Assembly: GCA_050942925.1 (NCBI GenBank)
Contig: JBMNOF010000002.1
Span: 55,148-119,147 of the forward strand
Source: Spyradocola sp050942925
GTDB lineage: Bacteria > Bacillota > Clostridia > Christensenellales > UBA1750
Direction: 5' to 3'
Length of the DNA stretch: 64,000 nt
The notes beneath the pieces are model-generated. The model was given only the letters and a program-made list of their open reading frames with translations. It did not search any database and had not been told where the DNA came from. Below are positions 32,480 to 42,399 of the stretch, piece by piece. A program made the position numbers and the translations under genes. Within the stretch, counting starts at the first letter, position 1. Every line of letters begins with the position of its first letter.

Positions 32480-35400
32480 TCAGTCAAAGAGCGCGCGGAT
32501 GTCCTTGGGCGTCAACGCGCTGGGCAGCACTTCGCCCGGGGTCACGACCAGGTCGATCAGCGCCTTCTTGCGCATCTGCAGCTCGGAGACCTTTTCCTCG
32601 ATCGTGTCGTGCGCGATCAGGCGGATGACGTGCACGGCGCGCGTCTGGCCGATGCGGTGGGCGCGGTCGGTCGCCTGGTCCTCGACGGCGGGGTTCCACC
32701 AGGGATCGTAGTGGATGACGGTATCGGCCGCGGTGAGGTTGAGGCCGTACCCGCCCGCCCGCAGCGAGATGAGGAAGAGGGGAACATCGCCCTTGTTGAA
32801 CTCCTCGGTGAGCTTCAAGCGGTCCTGCGGCGGCGTGTTTCCGTCCAGGTACAGCGATTGCAGGCCCGCGGCGGTGAGCTGTTCGCGAATGATGCCGAGC
32901 ATGGCCGTGAACTGCGAGAAGATGAGGATGCGGTGCCCACTCTCCACCTGTTCGCCCACCAGCTCCATCAACAGCTCCAGCTTGCCGCTGCCGCCCTCGT
33001 ATCCTTCGAGGAACAGCGCCGGGTGGCAGCAGATCTGCCGCAGCCGCGTGATGGCGGCCAGCATCCGGAAGTGCGCCTTTTCCCAGCCCTCGTTCTTGAC
33101 CGTCTCGTCCAATTCGCGCTTGACCTGGGCGAGCGTCGCCAAATAGACCTGGCGCTGCTCCGGCGTGAGCTCCGCCACGATCCGGTGCTCGATCTTCTCC
33201 GGGAGCTCGGACAGAACTTCCTTTTTCAGGCGGCGCATGAGGAAGGGGCGGATCTTCTTGGCCAGCAGGTCGCTGTCCGAGCCATCGCCGTGGCGCTGCA
33301 TGAACTCGTTTTGGTCCATGAGGTAACCGGGCAGAACGAAGTCGAAAATCGACCAAAGCTCGCCGGGATGGTTCTCCATGGGCGTGCCGGTCAGGGCAAA
33401 GCGGGACTGGGCCTTGATGCGCTTGACCGCGCTCGCACCCACGGAGGCCGCGTTCTTGATCTGCTGCGCCTCGTCCAGGATGCAGAAGCGGAAGTTCACC
33501 TGCTCCAGCCACTCGATGTCCCGGCGCACCTGCGCATAGGAGGCGATGAGCACGTCCACATGCTCCACGTCTTCGGCCTGACGGCGGCGGTCCTCCTTTC
33601 CGCCGGAGAGCACCACGGTGCGCATGTGCGGGGTGAACTTCTGGATTTCCGCCTGCCAGTTGTAGACCAGCGACGTCGGCGCCACGACCAGGCTCGGCAT
33701 GCAGCCCATCGTCTCATACCCCCACTGGATGAGGGCCAGAACCTGAATGGTCTTGCCAAGGCCCATGTCGTCGGCGAGCACGCCGCCCATTCCCAGGCGC
33801 GCCAGCGTCTTGAGCCAGGCAAAGCCCCGCTGCTGGTACGGGCGCAGACCCTTGATCGGCGCCTTTCCCTTGTCCGGATGCTGTACGGCCCGCGCAAGAT
33901 CGGTCACGGATTTGTCCTGCTCGATGTCCAGGTTGGAAGCCGCCATGAGCTGGGAAAGGTAGACCGCGCGGCAGCGCATCATCTCGACCACGCCGCCCTT
34001 GACCTCGCCCACCTCGTCCAGATACCCGGCCAGCTCCGACCAGCCGTCGTCCGGCAGCAGCGAGATGAAGGAACCGTCCGTCAGGCGCACAAACTTTTTC
34101 TTCTCGCGCAGGGCCTGCAAAACGCCGTCGTATTCCTTCGGGTCGACGCCGTCCAGCAGGAGCTCGAACTGCAGAAGATCGCCGCCCGGGCTCATGCGCA
34201 GCTTTCCGCGCGGCCGAGAGCGGCGGGGCCGCATCCGCAGCAGCGCTTCCGAACAGTAGACGTCCGCGCACGACTGCAGCAGCGGAACCCCATCCTGCAG
34301 AAAGTTGTAGATCGCATCGTTCCCCGAGAGGTAGGCTTCCTTGAGCCGCACCTTGAAGCCGTGCCGGCCAAGCAGGTCCAACACCACGCGCTCCGCCTGC
34401 GCATCCCGCAAGAGCAGGACGTTTTCCTGCCGTTCCTGCGGCGGGGAAAAGGGATCGATTCTCGTCTTGCCATAGATAAAGGCCACTTGCGCCACGATGC
34501 TGCCGGAAACGGCGTCCAGCGTCACGGTCGTCATGAGCTTTTCCGTCACAATGCGGGACGAGACGGTTTCATCCACCGTCACCGACGCGACTTCCCGAAG
34601 CAGCGGGAGCACTTCGGACACGAGCTGTTCCCCCTCCGGCAGCGTAAAGCGGCAGCGCGTGATCCCCTCCTTGCACAAAAAGGGAATCAGCGCGTGCTGC
34701 TGTGCCGCGGAAAGGCCCAGCACCCGTCCCTCCATCAGGATGAACTGCCCCTCGCGCGTCAGCTTGACGCACTCCGGCGGCAGGCGGGCCTCCAGCTCCA
34801 GCTCCTTTCCCGCCGCCCGCAGCGTGAACGCCGCCGGCACGTTCGCCGCCTGAATGCCGCGAATGGTCGAGGTTTCCCCATCGACGACGAGCTGAAAGAT
34901 GCTCTGCGCCAGGAGCTGCAGCACCCGGCGCAGCTGTTCGTTCGTCAGGGGAAGCTGGCGCTCGCGCAGGACGGGACGGCCCAGCGCAAGCTCCCGCGAA
35001 CAGACCACCTCCCGCAGAAACGAGAGCAGCCGCTCCTGCGCCGGCCCGAAGCACTGCCACTGCGCTTCCACCGTGAGCCCCTTGCCAAAGGGAATCTCTT
35101 CCCCGGCCGCATAGGCCTTTACAAAAGAGGAGAGGTCCTGTACCACGTACATGCGCTTGTGCCCCACGCGCAGGGAGAGCAGACCCGCGGCCGGCCCTGA
35201 AGCGGAGATCTCCACCGTTGCCAGCAGCTTCAGGGACTGCTCGCGCGCGGCGGGCGTCTCAAACCAGCTCAGCACGTCCAGGCCCGCTTCCCGCCGGGCG
35301 CGGCTCAGCAGCACCTGCGTGCGCCCCTCTTTGGACAGCTCCAGACAGAGCGCGCCCACGTGCGCGCACACGCGGCGGCTCGCAACCGGTACGCCGCAGG

Positions 35401-35599
35401 TGCAGGTGCAGGCGGAGAGCTCTCCCCCCGCGAAGGTGACCGAGGCGGCGTAGGTATAGGGCGGGTCTTCCACCGTGGCGGAAAAGCTGTGCTCCCCCTC
35501 CACGCGGATGTTTTTCACCCGGCCGTCCGAGAGAAGTTGGCAGGCATATCGATACGCGCGATCGTCGCGCGCGATTTTTTTGAGTTCTTCCGGTGTCAT
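32480..35599 (-). CDS. SWIM zinc-finger SNF2/HepA family helicase
   Basis: A 1039-residue DEAD-like SF2 ATPase. Near residues 58-83 is a SWIM zinc finger (CTCTCGVPVASRRVCAHVG), then an SNF2-associated region. The motor carries Walker A DDMGLGKTIQVL, motif II ILDEAQQIKN, motif III LTGTPMENH and the helicase C domain with IIFSQFTAML and DRAHRIGQTRAV. Bacterial SWIM-SNF2 proteins are thought to act in RNA-polymerase recycling or DNA repair, and the role is not proven. The start MTPEELKK has GGGGG upstream. It is divergent from the PepV gene. Confidence 0.93.
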   Translation of the reverse strand: MTPEELKKIARDDRAYRYACQLLSDGRVKNIRVEGEHSFSATVEDPPYTYAASVTFAGGELSACTCTCGVPVASRRVCAHVGALCLELSKEGRTQVLLSRARREAGLDVLSWFETPAAREQSLKLLATVEISASGPAAGLLSLRVGHKRMYVVQDLSSFVKAYAAGEEIPFGKGLTVEAQWQCFGPAQERLLSFLREVVCSRELALGRPVLRERQLPLTNEQLRRVLQLLAQSIFQLVVDGETSTIRGIQAANVPAAFTLRAAGKELELEARLPPECVKLTREGQFILMEGRVLGLSAAQQHALIPFLCKEGITRCRFTLPEGEQLVSEVLPLLREVASVTVDETVSSRIVTEKLMTTVTLDAVSGSIVAQVAFIYGKTRIDPFSPPQERQENVLLLRDAQAERVVLDLLGRHGFKVRLKEAYLSGNDAIYNFLQDGVPLLQSCADVYCSEALLRMRPRRSRPRGKLRMSPGGDLLQFELLLDGVDPKEYDGVLQALREKKKFVRLTDGSFISLLPDDGWSELAGYLDEVGEVKGGVVEMMRCRAVYLSQLMAASNLDIEQDKSVTDLARAVQHPDKGKAPIKGLRPYQQRGFAWLKTLARLGMGGVLADDMGLGKTIQVLALIQWGYETMGCMPSLVVAPTSLVYNWQAEIQKFTPHMRTVVLSGGKEDRRRQAEDVEHVDVLIASYAQVRRDIEWLEQVNFRFCILDEAQQIKNAASVGASAVKRIKAQSRFALTGTPMENHPGELWSIFDFVLPGYLMDQNEFMQRHGDGSDSDLLAKKIRPFLMRRLKKEVLSELPEKIEHRIVAELTPEQRQVYLATLAQVKRELDETVKNEGWEKAHFRMLAAITRLRQICCHPALFLEGYEGGSGKLELLMELVGEQVESGHRILIFSQFTAMLGIIREQLTAAGLQSLYLDGNTPPQDRLKLTEEFNKGDVPLFLISLRAGGYGLNLTAADTVIHYDPWWNPAVEDQATDRAHRIGQTRAVHVIRLIAHDTIEEKVSELQMRKKALIDLVVTPGEVLPSALTPKDIRALFD

Positions 35600-35737
35600 C
35601 CCGTAACCCCCAAGGAATTCCGAATTTGCAGATCCGGCGCGCATGGACACAATTTGTTCGAAATTGCGCGCTCATTTAGTTTGAGTTCTACATCCCCCGG
35701 AAAAATTCCTTCCGAAAGAAAAATCTCGCCCCGGCCA

Positions 35738-35766
35738 TTTACACACTCATAACGCGCCTGTATAAT
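35738..35766 (+). promoter_or_regulatory. promoter of the PepV-like peptidase gene
   Basis: TTTACA, 17 bp and TATAAT are present, 31 bp before the start codon. Confidence 0.75.
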
Positions 35767-35797
35767 AGGAGAAAAAGGAATTTGGGAGGCGGCCAAC

Positions 35798-37204
35798 GTG
35801 GAAAAATTGCAGAAAGTGGACGAAATTCTCAAAACCTATGAAGCGGAAATGACGGAAACCCTGCGCGATTTGGTGCGGATTCCAAGCGTAGACGGCGAGG
35901 CGCTGCCGGGCAAACCCTTTGGCGAAGCCTGCGCCCGCGTCCTGGACTATGCCCTCAAAAAGGCCCGGGAATTCGGCCTGGAAACCTATAACGACGAGAA
36001 TTATGCGGGCCATGCCGCCTATGGCGGGTCCGAGGGCGGAAAGACGCTGGGCATCCTGGCGCACCTGGACGTCGTGCCCGAGGGCAGCGATTGGACCCTT
36101 CCGCCCTATGAGGGCATCATTCGGGACGGGTTCCTCTATGGGCGCGGCGCTTCGGACAACAAGTGCAGCTGCGTGTCCTGCCTGTACGCCCTGCGCGCCA
36201 TCAAGGAAGCCGGCATCCCCCTGCACGACCGCGTGCTGCTGATCCTGGGCTGCAACGAGGAGAAGGGCAGCGCGGATATGGCGCACTATATGCAGCACGT
36301 GGGCATGCCCGATTACGGCTTCTCGCCGGACTCCAGCTTCCCCGTGTGCTACGCGGAAAAGGGAATCCACCGCATGGAGCTGGAGGCGGACTTCGGTGCG
36401 GAGACGCCGCTGCTCGCCTTTACGGCCGGCGAGGCGGTCAATATCGTTCCCAATCGGTGCAGCGCCTCCGTTCTGGGCACGCCGGAGCAGGCGGAAGCCA
36501 TGCGCAAGAAGGCCGAAGCCCTGCAAATCCCCTGCCGGGTCGCGTGCGCAGACGGAAGAATCGACGTGGAAGTCGAGGGCGTGGCCGCGCACGGCGCCTT
36601 CCCCGCGGGCGGAAGGAACGCCATTTCCCTGATGGCGGAGCTCCTTTCCTGCGCATCCCTGAAAGAGGCAGAACCCGCAGTCCGCTTCCTGCGCGAACGG
36701 CTCAACGTGCAGGATTGGGACGGCAAGGCCTTGGGCATCCAGATGGAGGACGAGCCCTCCGGCGCGCTCACGGTGAACCTGGGCGTAATCCGCGCGGATG
36801 CGCGCGGGCTGCGCGTGCAGCTCGACATCCGCCAGCCCGTCACCGCGGACTTTGACGACGTGCTCGCCCGCGTGCAGGCCGCCTGCGCGCCCTATGGGCT
36901 CACCGCCCACAGCACGCACGTCTCGCCGGCACTGTATGTGGACAAGAACTCCTGGCTGGTCACGACCCTCATGCGCGTTTACAAGGAGCTCACCGGGCGC
37001 GACGATCCGCCCTTCTCCATGGGCGGGGGAACGTATGCCCGCAGCATGAAGAACGCCGTCGCCTTTGGTCCCTCCCTGCCCGGCAACAAGAGCGGGGGCG
37101 CGCACGGCCCGGACGAAAGACAGTACCTGCCCGAGATGTTTGAGGCGGCAAGACTGTACGCGCACACCATCGTCGCCCTGGCCGGCAAGGGCATGGAAGC
37201 CTGA
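35798..37204 (+). CDS. M20 family dipeptidase (PepV-like)
   Basis: A 468-residue zinc aminopeptidase of the PepV group. Metal-site motifs are GILAHLDVVPEG (His89, Asp91), GRGASDNKC (bridging Asp), GCNEEKGSADM (Glu pair), FSPDSSFPV (Asp) and HGPDERQYLPEM (His). The lid insertion typical of PepV (about residues 180-380) is present. It cleaves unblocked dipeptides such as beta-Ala dipeptides in the cytoplasm. The start has GGGAGG 12 bp upstream. It precedes a sialate O-acetylesterase gene. Confidence 0.92.
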   Translation: MEKLQKVDEILKTYEAEMTETLRDLVRIPSVDGEALPGKPFGEACARVLDYALKKAREFGLETYNDENYAGHAAYGGSEGGKTLGILAHLDVVPEGSDWTLPPYEGIIRDGFLYGRGASDNKCSCVSCLYALRAIKEAGIPLHDRVLLILGCNEEKGSADMAHYMQHVGMPDYGFSPDSSFPVCYAEKGIHRMELEADFGAETPLLAFTAGEAVNIVPNRCSASVLGTPEQAEAMRKKAEALQIPCRVACADGRIDVEVEGVAAHGAFPAGGRNAISLMAELLSCASLKEAEPAVRFLRERLNVQDWDGKALGIQMEDEPSGALTVNLGVIRADARGLRVQLDIRQPVTADFDDVLARVQAACAPYGLTAHSTHVSPALYVDKNSWLVTTLMRVYKELTGRDDPPFSMGGGTYARSMKNAVAFGPSLPGNKSGGAHGPDERQYLPEMFEAARLYAHTIVALAGKGMEA

Positions 37205-37240
37205 CCGGCCGCAAAATTGAGACGAAAGAAGGAATATGCA

Positions 37241-38740
37241 ATGCGCTTTTCTTGCGCGAGAATTTTTTCCGATCACATGGTCCTGCAGCGGAACCGGCCC
37301 ATCGCCGTCTTTGGCGAGGGCCCGGAAGGCGCGAGCGTCGAGGCGGAGCTCCTGGGGCGCTCGGCGCGCACGACCTGCGCAGACGGCAAGTGGCTCCTGT
37401 ACCTGCCGGCCATGGACGCGCGCGGTTCGCTTCAGCTCCGCGTGCGCTGCGGGGCGGAGGAGATCGTCTTTTCCGATGTGGCCTTGGGCGAGGTTTGGCT
37501 CGCCGGCGGACAGAGCAATATGGAGCTGATCCTGGAAAACGCCAAGAGCGGCGGCAAGGAAATCCCCGCCGCCCTGGACCCGGATCTGCGCTACTACCAC
37601 ACCGTGAAGACCGCCTCGGAGGCGGATCGGGCAGCGGCAGAGGCTCAGGTCCCCGCGGGCTGGGTGACCGCGTCGCCGGAGACGGCGGGACAGTTCTCCG
37701 CCGTGGCCTATCATGTGGCCAAGCGCCTTCGGGCGGCGCTCGGCGTGCCCGTGGGCCTCATCGGCTGCAACTGGGGCGGCACCTCGGCGTCCTGCTGGGT
37801 GAGCCGGGAGGCGCTTGCAGCGGAGCCCAGCCTGCGCGTCTATTTCGACGATTACGACCGCGCCGTCGCCGGAAAGACCCCTGCGCAGTTTGAAAAGGAG
37901 AAGGCCGACTATGCCGCCGCCCTGGAGGAGTACGCCGCCCGCATGGCGCGCGTGACCGTCTCCAAGAACGACATGGTCGCCTATCGCGAGGCCACCAAGG
38001 ACATCGTCTTCCCCTGGCCGCCGCCCATGGGCCCGGATGCCTACCGCCGCCCCTGCGGCCTGTACGAGACCATGCTCCGGCACGTGACGCCCTACGCGCT
38101 GCGCGGCGCGCTCTGGTACCAGGGCGAAGAGGATTCCGGCACCCATCCGGATCTCTACGCCACCTTGCTGACGACGCTCTTCGCCCAGTGGCGGCGAGAC
38201 TTCCGGGAGGAGGACCTCTTCTTCGGCGTGGTGCAGCTCCCGGGCTTTGGCGGCGAGGACGCCCAGGGCGAGAGCTGGGGCAAGATTCGCCTGGCGCAGG
38301 CCGCGGTTTGCGCGCGCGATGCACACGCCGCGCTTGCCGTGATCTCCGACGTGGGCGAAAAGGACAACGTCCATCCCATCGACAAGGAAACCGTGGGCAA
38401 TCGCTTGGCCGACCAGCTCCTCTGCCACGCGTATGGGCAGGACCTTGACGTCCGCCTCGCGGCGCCGCAGGCGGTTCAGCGCGAGGGCCAGACTCTGGTC
38501 CTGCGCTTTGACGCGGAACTGCACGTGGACGGCGGGGAGGCAAAGGGATTCCAGATCCGCGGCGCAGAGGGCGCATGGAAGTGGGCGCAGGCGGAGGTTG
38601 CGGGAGCGACGGTGCGCTTGTGCGCGTCGGAAGTCGCGGAACCCCTCGAGGCGCGCTATGACCTGACCAACTGGGTCGAGGGCAACGTCTACCAGGCGAA
38701 CGGCATTCCCCTGCCGCCGTTTGCCGCCAAGGTGTCGTGA
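37241..38740 (+). CDS. sialate O-acetylesterase (SASA family)
   Basis: A 499-residue esterase. The nucleophile Ser92 sits in the SGNH-type motif LAGGQSNMEL, and WYQGEEDSGTHPDLYATL and SDVGEKDNVHPIDK (His378) complete the conserved blocks. It removes O-acetyl groups from acetylated sialic acids or xylans. No signal peptide is evident at the chosen start MRFSCARI, so it is likely intracellular. AAGAAGGAA precedes the start. It lies 36 bp after the peptidase gene in the same transcription unit. Confidence 0.9.
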   Translation: MRFSCARIFSDHMVLQRNRPIAVFGEGPEGASVEAELLGRSARTTCADGKWLLYLPAMDARGSLQLRVRCGAEEIVFSDVALGEVWLAGGQSNMELILENAKSGGKEIPAALDPDLRYYHTVKTASEADRAAAEAQVPAGWVTASPETAGQFSAVAYHVAKRLRAALGVPVGLIGCNWGGTSASCWVSREALAAEPSLRVYFDDYDRAVAGKTPAQFEKEKADYAAALEEYAARMARVTVSKNDMVAYREATKDIVFPWPPPMGPDAYRRPCGLYETMLRHVTPYALRGALWYQGEEDSGTHPDLYATLLTTLFAQWRRDFREEDLFFGVVQLPGFGGEDAQGESWGKIRLAQAAVCARDAHAALAVISDVGEKDNVHPIDKETVGNRLADQLLCHAYGQDLDVRLAAPQAVQREGQTLVLRFDAELHVDGGEAKGFQIRGAEGAWKWAQAEVAGATVRLCASEVAEPLEARYDLTNWVEGNVYQANGIPLPPFAAKVS

Positions 38741-39219
38741 TGCGGTTCCGGGAGGCGACACCCGCGGACGCCGCGGAGATCTTTCGGCTCTACCGGTCGC
38801 TCCTCACGATGGAGGGCGTGACCTGGGACGAGGAGTATCCGGACGAAAGCTTCGTGTCCGGCGACCTCCGCGAGCACGGGCTCTTCGTCCTGGAGGAGGA
38901 CGGGTGCATCGCCGCCGCGGTCTCCGCCGTGCGCGACGAGGACATGGAGGACAACCCCGTGTGGGATCGGGCGCTGCTCCCCGCGGTGATGATCGAGCGC
39001 GTGGCCGTTCGCCGGGACTTTCAAGGAAGGGGGCTTTCCCGGCAGGCCATCTGCTCGGCCATGGAGGAGATGAAGAAGCGGGGCTTCCGCGGGGCGCGCT
39101 ACCTCGTTGGGCCCAAGAACCTTCGCGCCCGGGCCGCCTACCGCCCCTTGGCATTCCGCTTGGCCGGGGAGGTCGACGCCTACGGCGAGCATTGGCTCTG
39201 CTACGAAAAGGAACTGTGA
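38740..39219 (+). CDS. GNAT family N-acetyltransferase
   Basis: A 159-residue acetyltransferase beginning MRFREATPADAAEIFRLY, with the acetyl-CoA signature IERVAVRRDFQGRGLSRQAI and the block GFRGARYLVGPKNLRARA. The ATG overlaps the stop of the esterase gene (TGATG), so the two are coupled. Its acceptor is unknown. It ends before a GC-rich hairpin that overlaps the next promoter. Confidence 0.9.
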   Translation: MRFREATPADAAEIFRLYRSLLTMEGVTWDEEYPDESFVSGDLREHGLFVLEEDGCIAAAVSAVRDEDMEDNPVWDRALLPAVMIERVAVRRDFQGRGLSRQAICSAMEEMKKRGFRGARYLVGPKNLRARAAYRPLAFRLAGEVDAYGEHWLCYEKEL

Positions 39220-39222
39220 GCA

Positions 39223-39255
39223 AACGCGCCGCCCGGATTGCCGAGGCGGCGCGTT
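39223..39255 (+). terminator. GC hairpin after the peptidase/esterase/GNAT operon
   Basis: AACGCGCCGCC and GGCGGCGCGTT form an 11-bp stem. There is no proper T-run, and the loop contains the -35 of the following promoter. Confidence 0.4.
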
Positions 39256-39266
39256 CGTGGTATACT
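39238..39266 (+). promoter_or_regulatory. promoter of the DtxR-family gene
   Basis: TTGCCG, 17 bp and TATACT with the extended TGG are present. It lies inside and just after the preceding hairpin. Confidence 0.6.
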
Positions 39267-39295
39267 GGGAAGGAGAAACGGAAAGGAGGGCGCGC

Positions 39296-39676
39296 ATGGG
39301 CATTCACGAGTCCGGAGAGAACTACTTGGAGACAATCCTGCTTTTGCAGCGGCAAAATGGGTTTGTGCGTTCGGTGGATGTTGCCGGCGCGCTGAACTAT
39401 ACAAAGGCGTCCATCAGCCGCGCGATGCGGATTTTGAAGGAACAGGGCTTTGTCGAGATCGCGCGTTCCGGGCAAATCACGCTGACGGAGGAGGGACGGC
39501 GCCGCGCGGAGGGCATTTACGAGCGGCACCTGTGCATCACCCAGTTCCTCATGCAGGTGCTGGAGCTGGACCTGCGCACCGCCGACGCGGATGCCTGCCG
39601 CATCGAGCACGTCATCAGCGAGGATACCTTCCAGCGCATTCGCGCCTACATTCAAAAGGACGACCGCATTGGATAA
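39296..39676 (+). CDS. DtxR/MntR family metal-dependent regulator
   Basis: A 126-residue regulator: an N-terminal winged helix (GENYLETILLL, then VDVAGALNYTKASISRAMR) and a dimerisation helix with candidate metal ligands in IYERHLCITQFLMQVL and CRIEHVISEDTF. The C-terminal SH3-like domain of long DtxR proteins is absent, as in MntR-size members. It probably represses metal (Mn or Fe) uptake genes located elsewhere. GGAAAGGAGGG precedes the ATG. It is monocistronic. Confidence 0.9.
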   Translation: MGIHESGENYLETILLLQRQNGFVRSVDVAGALNYTKASISRAMRILKEQGFVEIARSGQITLTEEGRRRAEGIYERHLCITQFLMQVLELDLRTADADACRIEHVISEDTFQRIRAYIQKDDRIG

Positions 39677-39685
39677 GACCGGGAA

Positions 39686-39732
39686 GGGGACCGCAGCCCA
39701 TGCGCTGCGGTCCCCGATTTTGGTTTTTTGTG
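39686..39732 (+). terminator. terminator after the DtxR-family gene
   Basis: GGGGACCGCAGC and GCTGCGGTCCCC form a 12-bp stem with a 5-nt loop, followed by GATTTTGGTTTTTT. Confidence 0.85.
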
Positions 39733-39770
39733 AAAAGGGGCGGGCGATAGTGGCATAGGCCGTCCGGACG

Positions 39771-39779
39771 TGATATACT
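39771..39779 (+). promoter_or_regulatory. extended -10 promoter of the TPR/HEAT/HD/rlmL operon
   Basis: TGATATACT is an extended -10. No good -35 is visible 17 bp upstream (TGGCAT). Confidence 0.5.
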
Positions 39780-39847
39780 ATATTCAAACTGTCCGCCGAC
39801 GCGGCGGAATTCGGGGGAACCATGTACCCCGAAGCGGGAGGGGGGAA

Positions 39848-41551
39848 ATGAAGATGGCTGACAGAAGGGTGCTCTCCATTCAGCCGGAGTCGGGTTTTTA
39901 TCATAAGCGCGCCATTAAGTCCATTGACAAGGAGGACTTTCCCGCAGCGCTCAGGCATTTGCGCAAGGCCATCGCCATGGAACCGGAGAATTTGACCTAT
40001 CGAATGGATCTGGCCAACACCTATGCCCGGATGGGGCTTTATGAACGCAGCAACCTGGAAATTCAGCTCATGCTCCACAAGGCGTCGATGCCCGCCGAGG
40101 CGCTCTTTGGCATGGGGAGCAACTTCATGGCCATGGGCGATTACGACCAGGCGGAGACCATGTTCAAGGCCTATGCCCACGTGGAGCCGGAGGGAGAATA
40201 CATCGATCAGGCCGAGGATGGGCTGAGCTACATCGCCGAGTGCGACTATGAGACGGACCTCGACCGAGAGCTGGACGAGCTCTCCATGGACGGAAAGGCC
40301 GCCCTGGACGCCGGGGATCTGGACCACGCCATCGACTGCCTGGAAACCGCCCTGCAAAAGGACCCGGAGATGACCTATGTGCGCAACAACCTCGCCGTGG
40401 CCTATTACTGCATCGGCGACATGGACCGCGCCTGGGAAAACCTGGACATCGTCCTGCGCGAAAGCCCATTGGACGTGCACGGCCGCTGCAACGAGTCCAT
40501 GTTCCTCCTGTCCGAGGGCAGAAAGGACGAGGCCGTCGAGGCGGTGCGGAAGCTGCGCCTGGACCGCATCGAGGAGGTCGACGAGCTGTTCAAGTATTGC
40601 CTGGCCCTGGCGGACGTGGATTTGGATCAGGAGCTCTATCAGGCCCTCAAGAAGATATTCCTCTCCAGCCCCTATGACCCCTCGATGCTCTATCTCTTCG
40701 GCGTGTGCCAGTACAACCTGGGAAAGCCGCAGGAGAGCCTTCGCACCTTTGAAAAGCTCGCGCAGACCGATCCGGATAGCCTGCTCGCCCTCTATGGCGC
40801 GCGGACGGCCGCCGCAGCCCTGCGCGGGGAGGACGCGCCCAAGCGCCTGCCCTATACCTTTGACTTTCCCCAGGAGATGGAGCGCGAGGTCGACGCAGAG
40901 CTGGAAACCCTGGCGCACGCCGCGCCCGAGGAGGCGGCAAAGGCCTTGCAGGACCCGGAGGTCTGCGCGCGCGTGCGCGCAGCGCTGACCGGGAGCGACG
41001 CCCAGATGAATCGCGCCATCCGCCTGCTGGCCAAGCTGGGCGGACCCGTTGCCGAGAGAATGCTGCGCGAGCTTCTGCTCTCGCCCACGCACAACGCCTA
41101 CTTTAAGCAGAAGACGCTCGATGCGCTGCACACCATGAATGCGCCGGAGCCCTTTTATTCCCTGCAGGATGGAAAGCTCGTCCTGGTCCGCAGCCGGAAC
41201 TTCCCCTTGGACCCCAAGCTGCCCAAGCCCTATCTGCGGGTGATGCGGGATGTCATCAACCGCATGGCGCAGCGGTATGGGGAGTCGCAGGCCGTGGAAT
41301 TCACCGCCGGGATATGGGCAGCCTACATTCTGTACCTGGATGGGCATTTTCCCAAGATCCGGAACGAGAAGGCGTGGGTATTGGTCCTGGACGGCTTGTA
41401 TCGCGAGCGGCAGGGGAAGAGCGTGGATTGGCGCGCCCTTGCGGACGAAGCGGGAACGACGCTGCGCACCATGCAGACGCGCCGCGCAAAGCTGGCGGAG
41501 GCCGAGGAACGGGTCCAGGCGGAGGAAAAGGAAGGAGAGGAAGAAAAATGA
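39848..41551 (+). CDS. tetratricopeptide-repeat protein
   Basis: A 567-residue TPR protein. Repeats are visible at about residues 15-130 (FPAALRHLRKAIAMEPENLT, YERSNLEIQLML, YDQAETMFKAYA) and 165-300 (LDHAIDCLETALQKDPEM, MDRAWENLDIVL, PQESLRTFEKLA). The C-terminal 230 residues are helical, end in a Glu/Lys-rich tail, and have no motif I recognise. The start is the ATG at 39848 just after a GGGAGGGGG. It overlaps the HEAT-repeat gene by ATGA, suggesting the two proteins act together as scaffolds. Confidence 0.85.
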   Translation: MKMADRRVLSIQPESGFYHKRAIKSIDKEDFPAALRHLRKAIAMEPENLTYRMDLANTYARMGLYERSNLEIQLMLHKASMPAEALFGMGSNFMAMGDYDQAETMFKAYAHVEPEGEYIDQAEDGLSYIAECDYETDLDRELDELSMDGKAALDAGDLDHAIDCLETALQKDPEMTYVRNNLAVAYYCIGDMDRAWENLDIVLRESPLDVHGRCNESMFLLSEGRKDEAVEAVRKLRLDRIEEVDELFKYCLALADVDLDQELYQALKKIFLSSPYDPSMLYLFGVCQYNLGKPQESLRTFEKLAQTDPDSLLALYGARTAAAALRGEDAPKRLPYTFDFPQEMEREVDAELETLAHAAPEEAAKALQDPEVCARVRAALTGSDAQMNRAIRLLAKLGGPVAERMLRELLLSPTHNAYFKQKTLDALHTMNAPEPFYSLQDGKLVLVRSRNFPLDPKLPKPYLRVMRDVINRMAQRYGESQAVEFTAGIWAAYILYLDGHFPKIRNEKAWVLVLDGLYRERQGKSVDWRALADEAGTTLRTMQTRRAKLAEAEERVQAEEKEGEEEK

Positions 41552-42372
41552 ACTGCGTGGATTTTGACAAGCACTTTGAAAGCTATATCCGCCAGTGGAG
41601 CAAGGACAACATGGCCCGCTACAAGAACGTCGACGCCATGGAGGCCGATATTCCGGAGGTCTATCTGCGCTGGCTCAACGAGCCCTGCGATTGGCTCAGC
41701 GGGCGCACGCCGGGCAATTACTTCGCCCAGTTTGACGACGCGAAGTTCCTGTGCAAGTGGCTCTGCGACTATGTGAAGAAAAAGGTGCCCGTGCCGGACC
41801 AGCTGCTGGAGCGCATCACCGAGCTGGGCGAGCAGAGCGTGCCGCACCTGCTGGACATCGCCGCGCGCAAGGAGGCGGCCAGCGAGGTCCGCATGACGGC
41901 CATCGGCCTGCTGCGCGAGATGGAGCGCGTGGAGCCGATGGACCTCTACGTCTCCTGGCTTGCATCCGGGCAGGAGATGGACGAGCTCGCGGAGAACGGC
42001 GCCGAGTCTCTCAAAAACATGGGCGGGCGCGTCATCGAACCCCTGCTCCAGGCATATGAAACGGCAAGCCCCAGTGCAAAGGAGTGCATTGCAGACATCC
42101 TTTGCGACTATCCGGAGGAAAAGCGCGTGTTGCCCCTCCTGCTTGCGCTCATGGACACCTCCAAGAATGCCGCGCTCATCGCCTCCTACATCGCGAAGTT
42201 CGGCGATCCGGAGGCCCTGCCCCGGATGATGCAGGCGCTGGAAGACCCGAGCATCAATTACCTGGACTATGTAGAGATCGCCAACGCCGTCCGCGCGCTG
42301 GGCGGGGAGATCGGCGAGGAGCGCAGCTTTGAGGGCGATCCCTACTACGAATCCATGAAGCAGCTCGGCTGA
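41548..42372 (+). CDS. HEAT-repeat protein
   Basis: A 274-residue helical protein. The N-terminal 100 residues have a recognisable but unassigned composition (NEPCDWLSGRTPGNYFAQFD). From about residue 95 there are HEAT-like repeats such as VPHLLDIAARKEAASEVRMT, then RVIEPLLQAYETASPSAKEC, then VLPLLLALMDTSKNAALI. It is likely a protein-protein interaction module paired with the TPR protein upstream. A Glu-rich segment with AAGGAGAGG precedes its start. Confidence 0.8.
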   Translation: MNCVDFDKHFESYIRQWSKDNMARYKNVDAMEADIPEVYLRWLNEPCDWLSGRTPGNYFAQFDDAKFLCKWLCDYVKKKVPVPDQLLERITELGEQSVPHLLDIAARKEAASEVRMTAIGLLREMERVEPMDLYVSWLASGQEMDELAENGAESLKNMGGRVIEPLLQAYETASPSAKECIADILCDYPEEKRVLPLLLALMDTSKNAALIASYIAKFGDPEALPRMMQALEDPSINYLDYVEIANAVRALGGEIGEERSFEGDPYYESMKQLG

Positions 42373-42399
42373 CATAAGGGGAGACGGAAGGAGACCGCG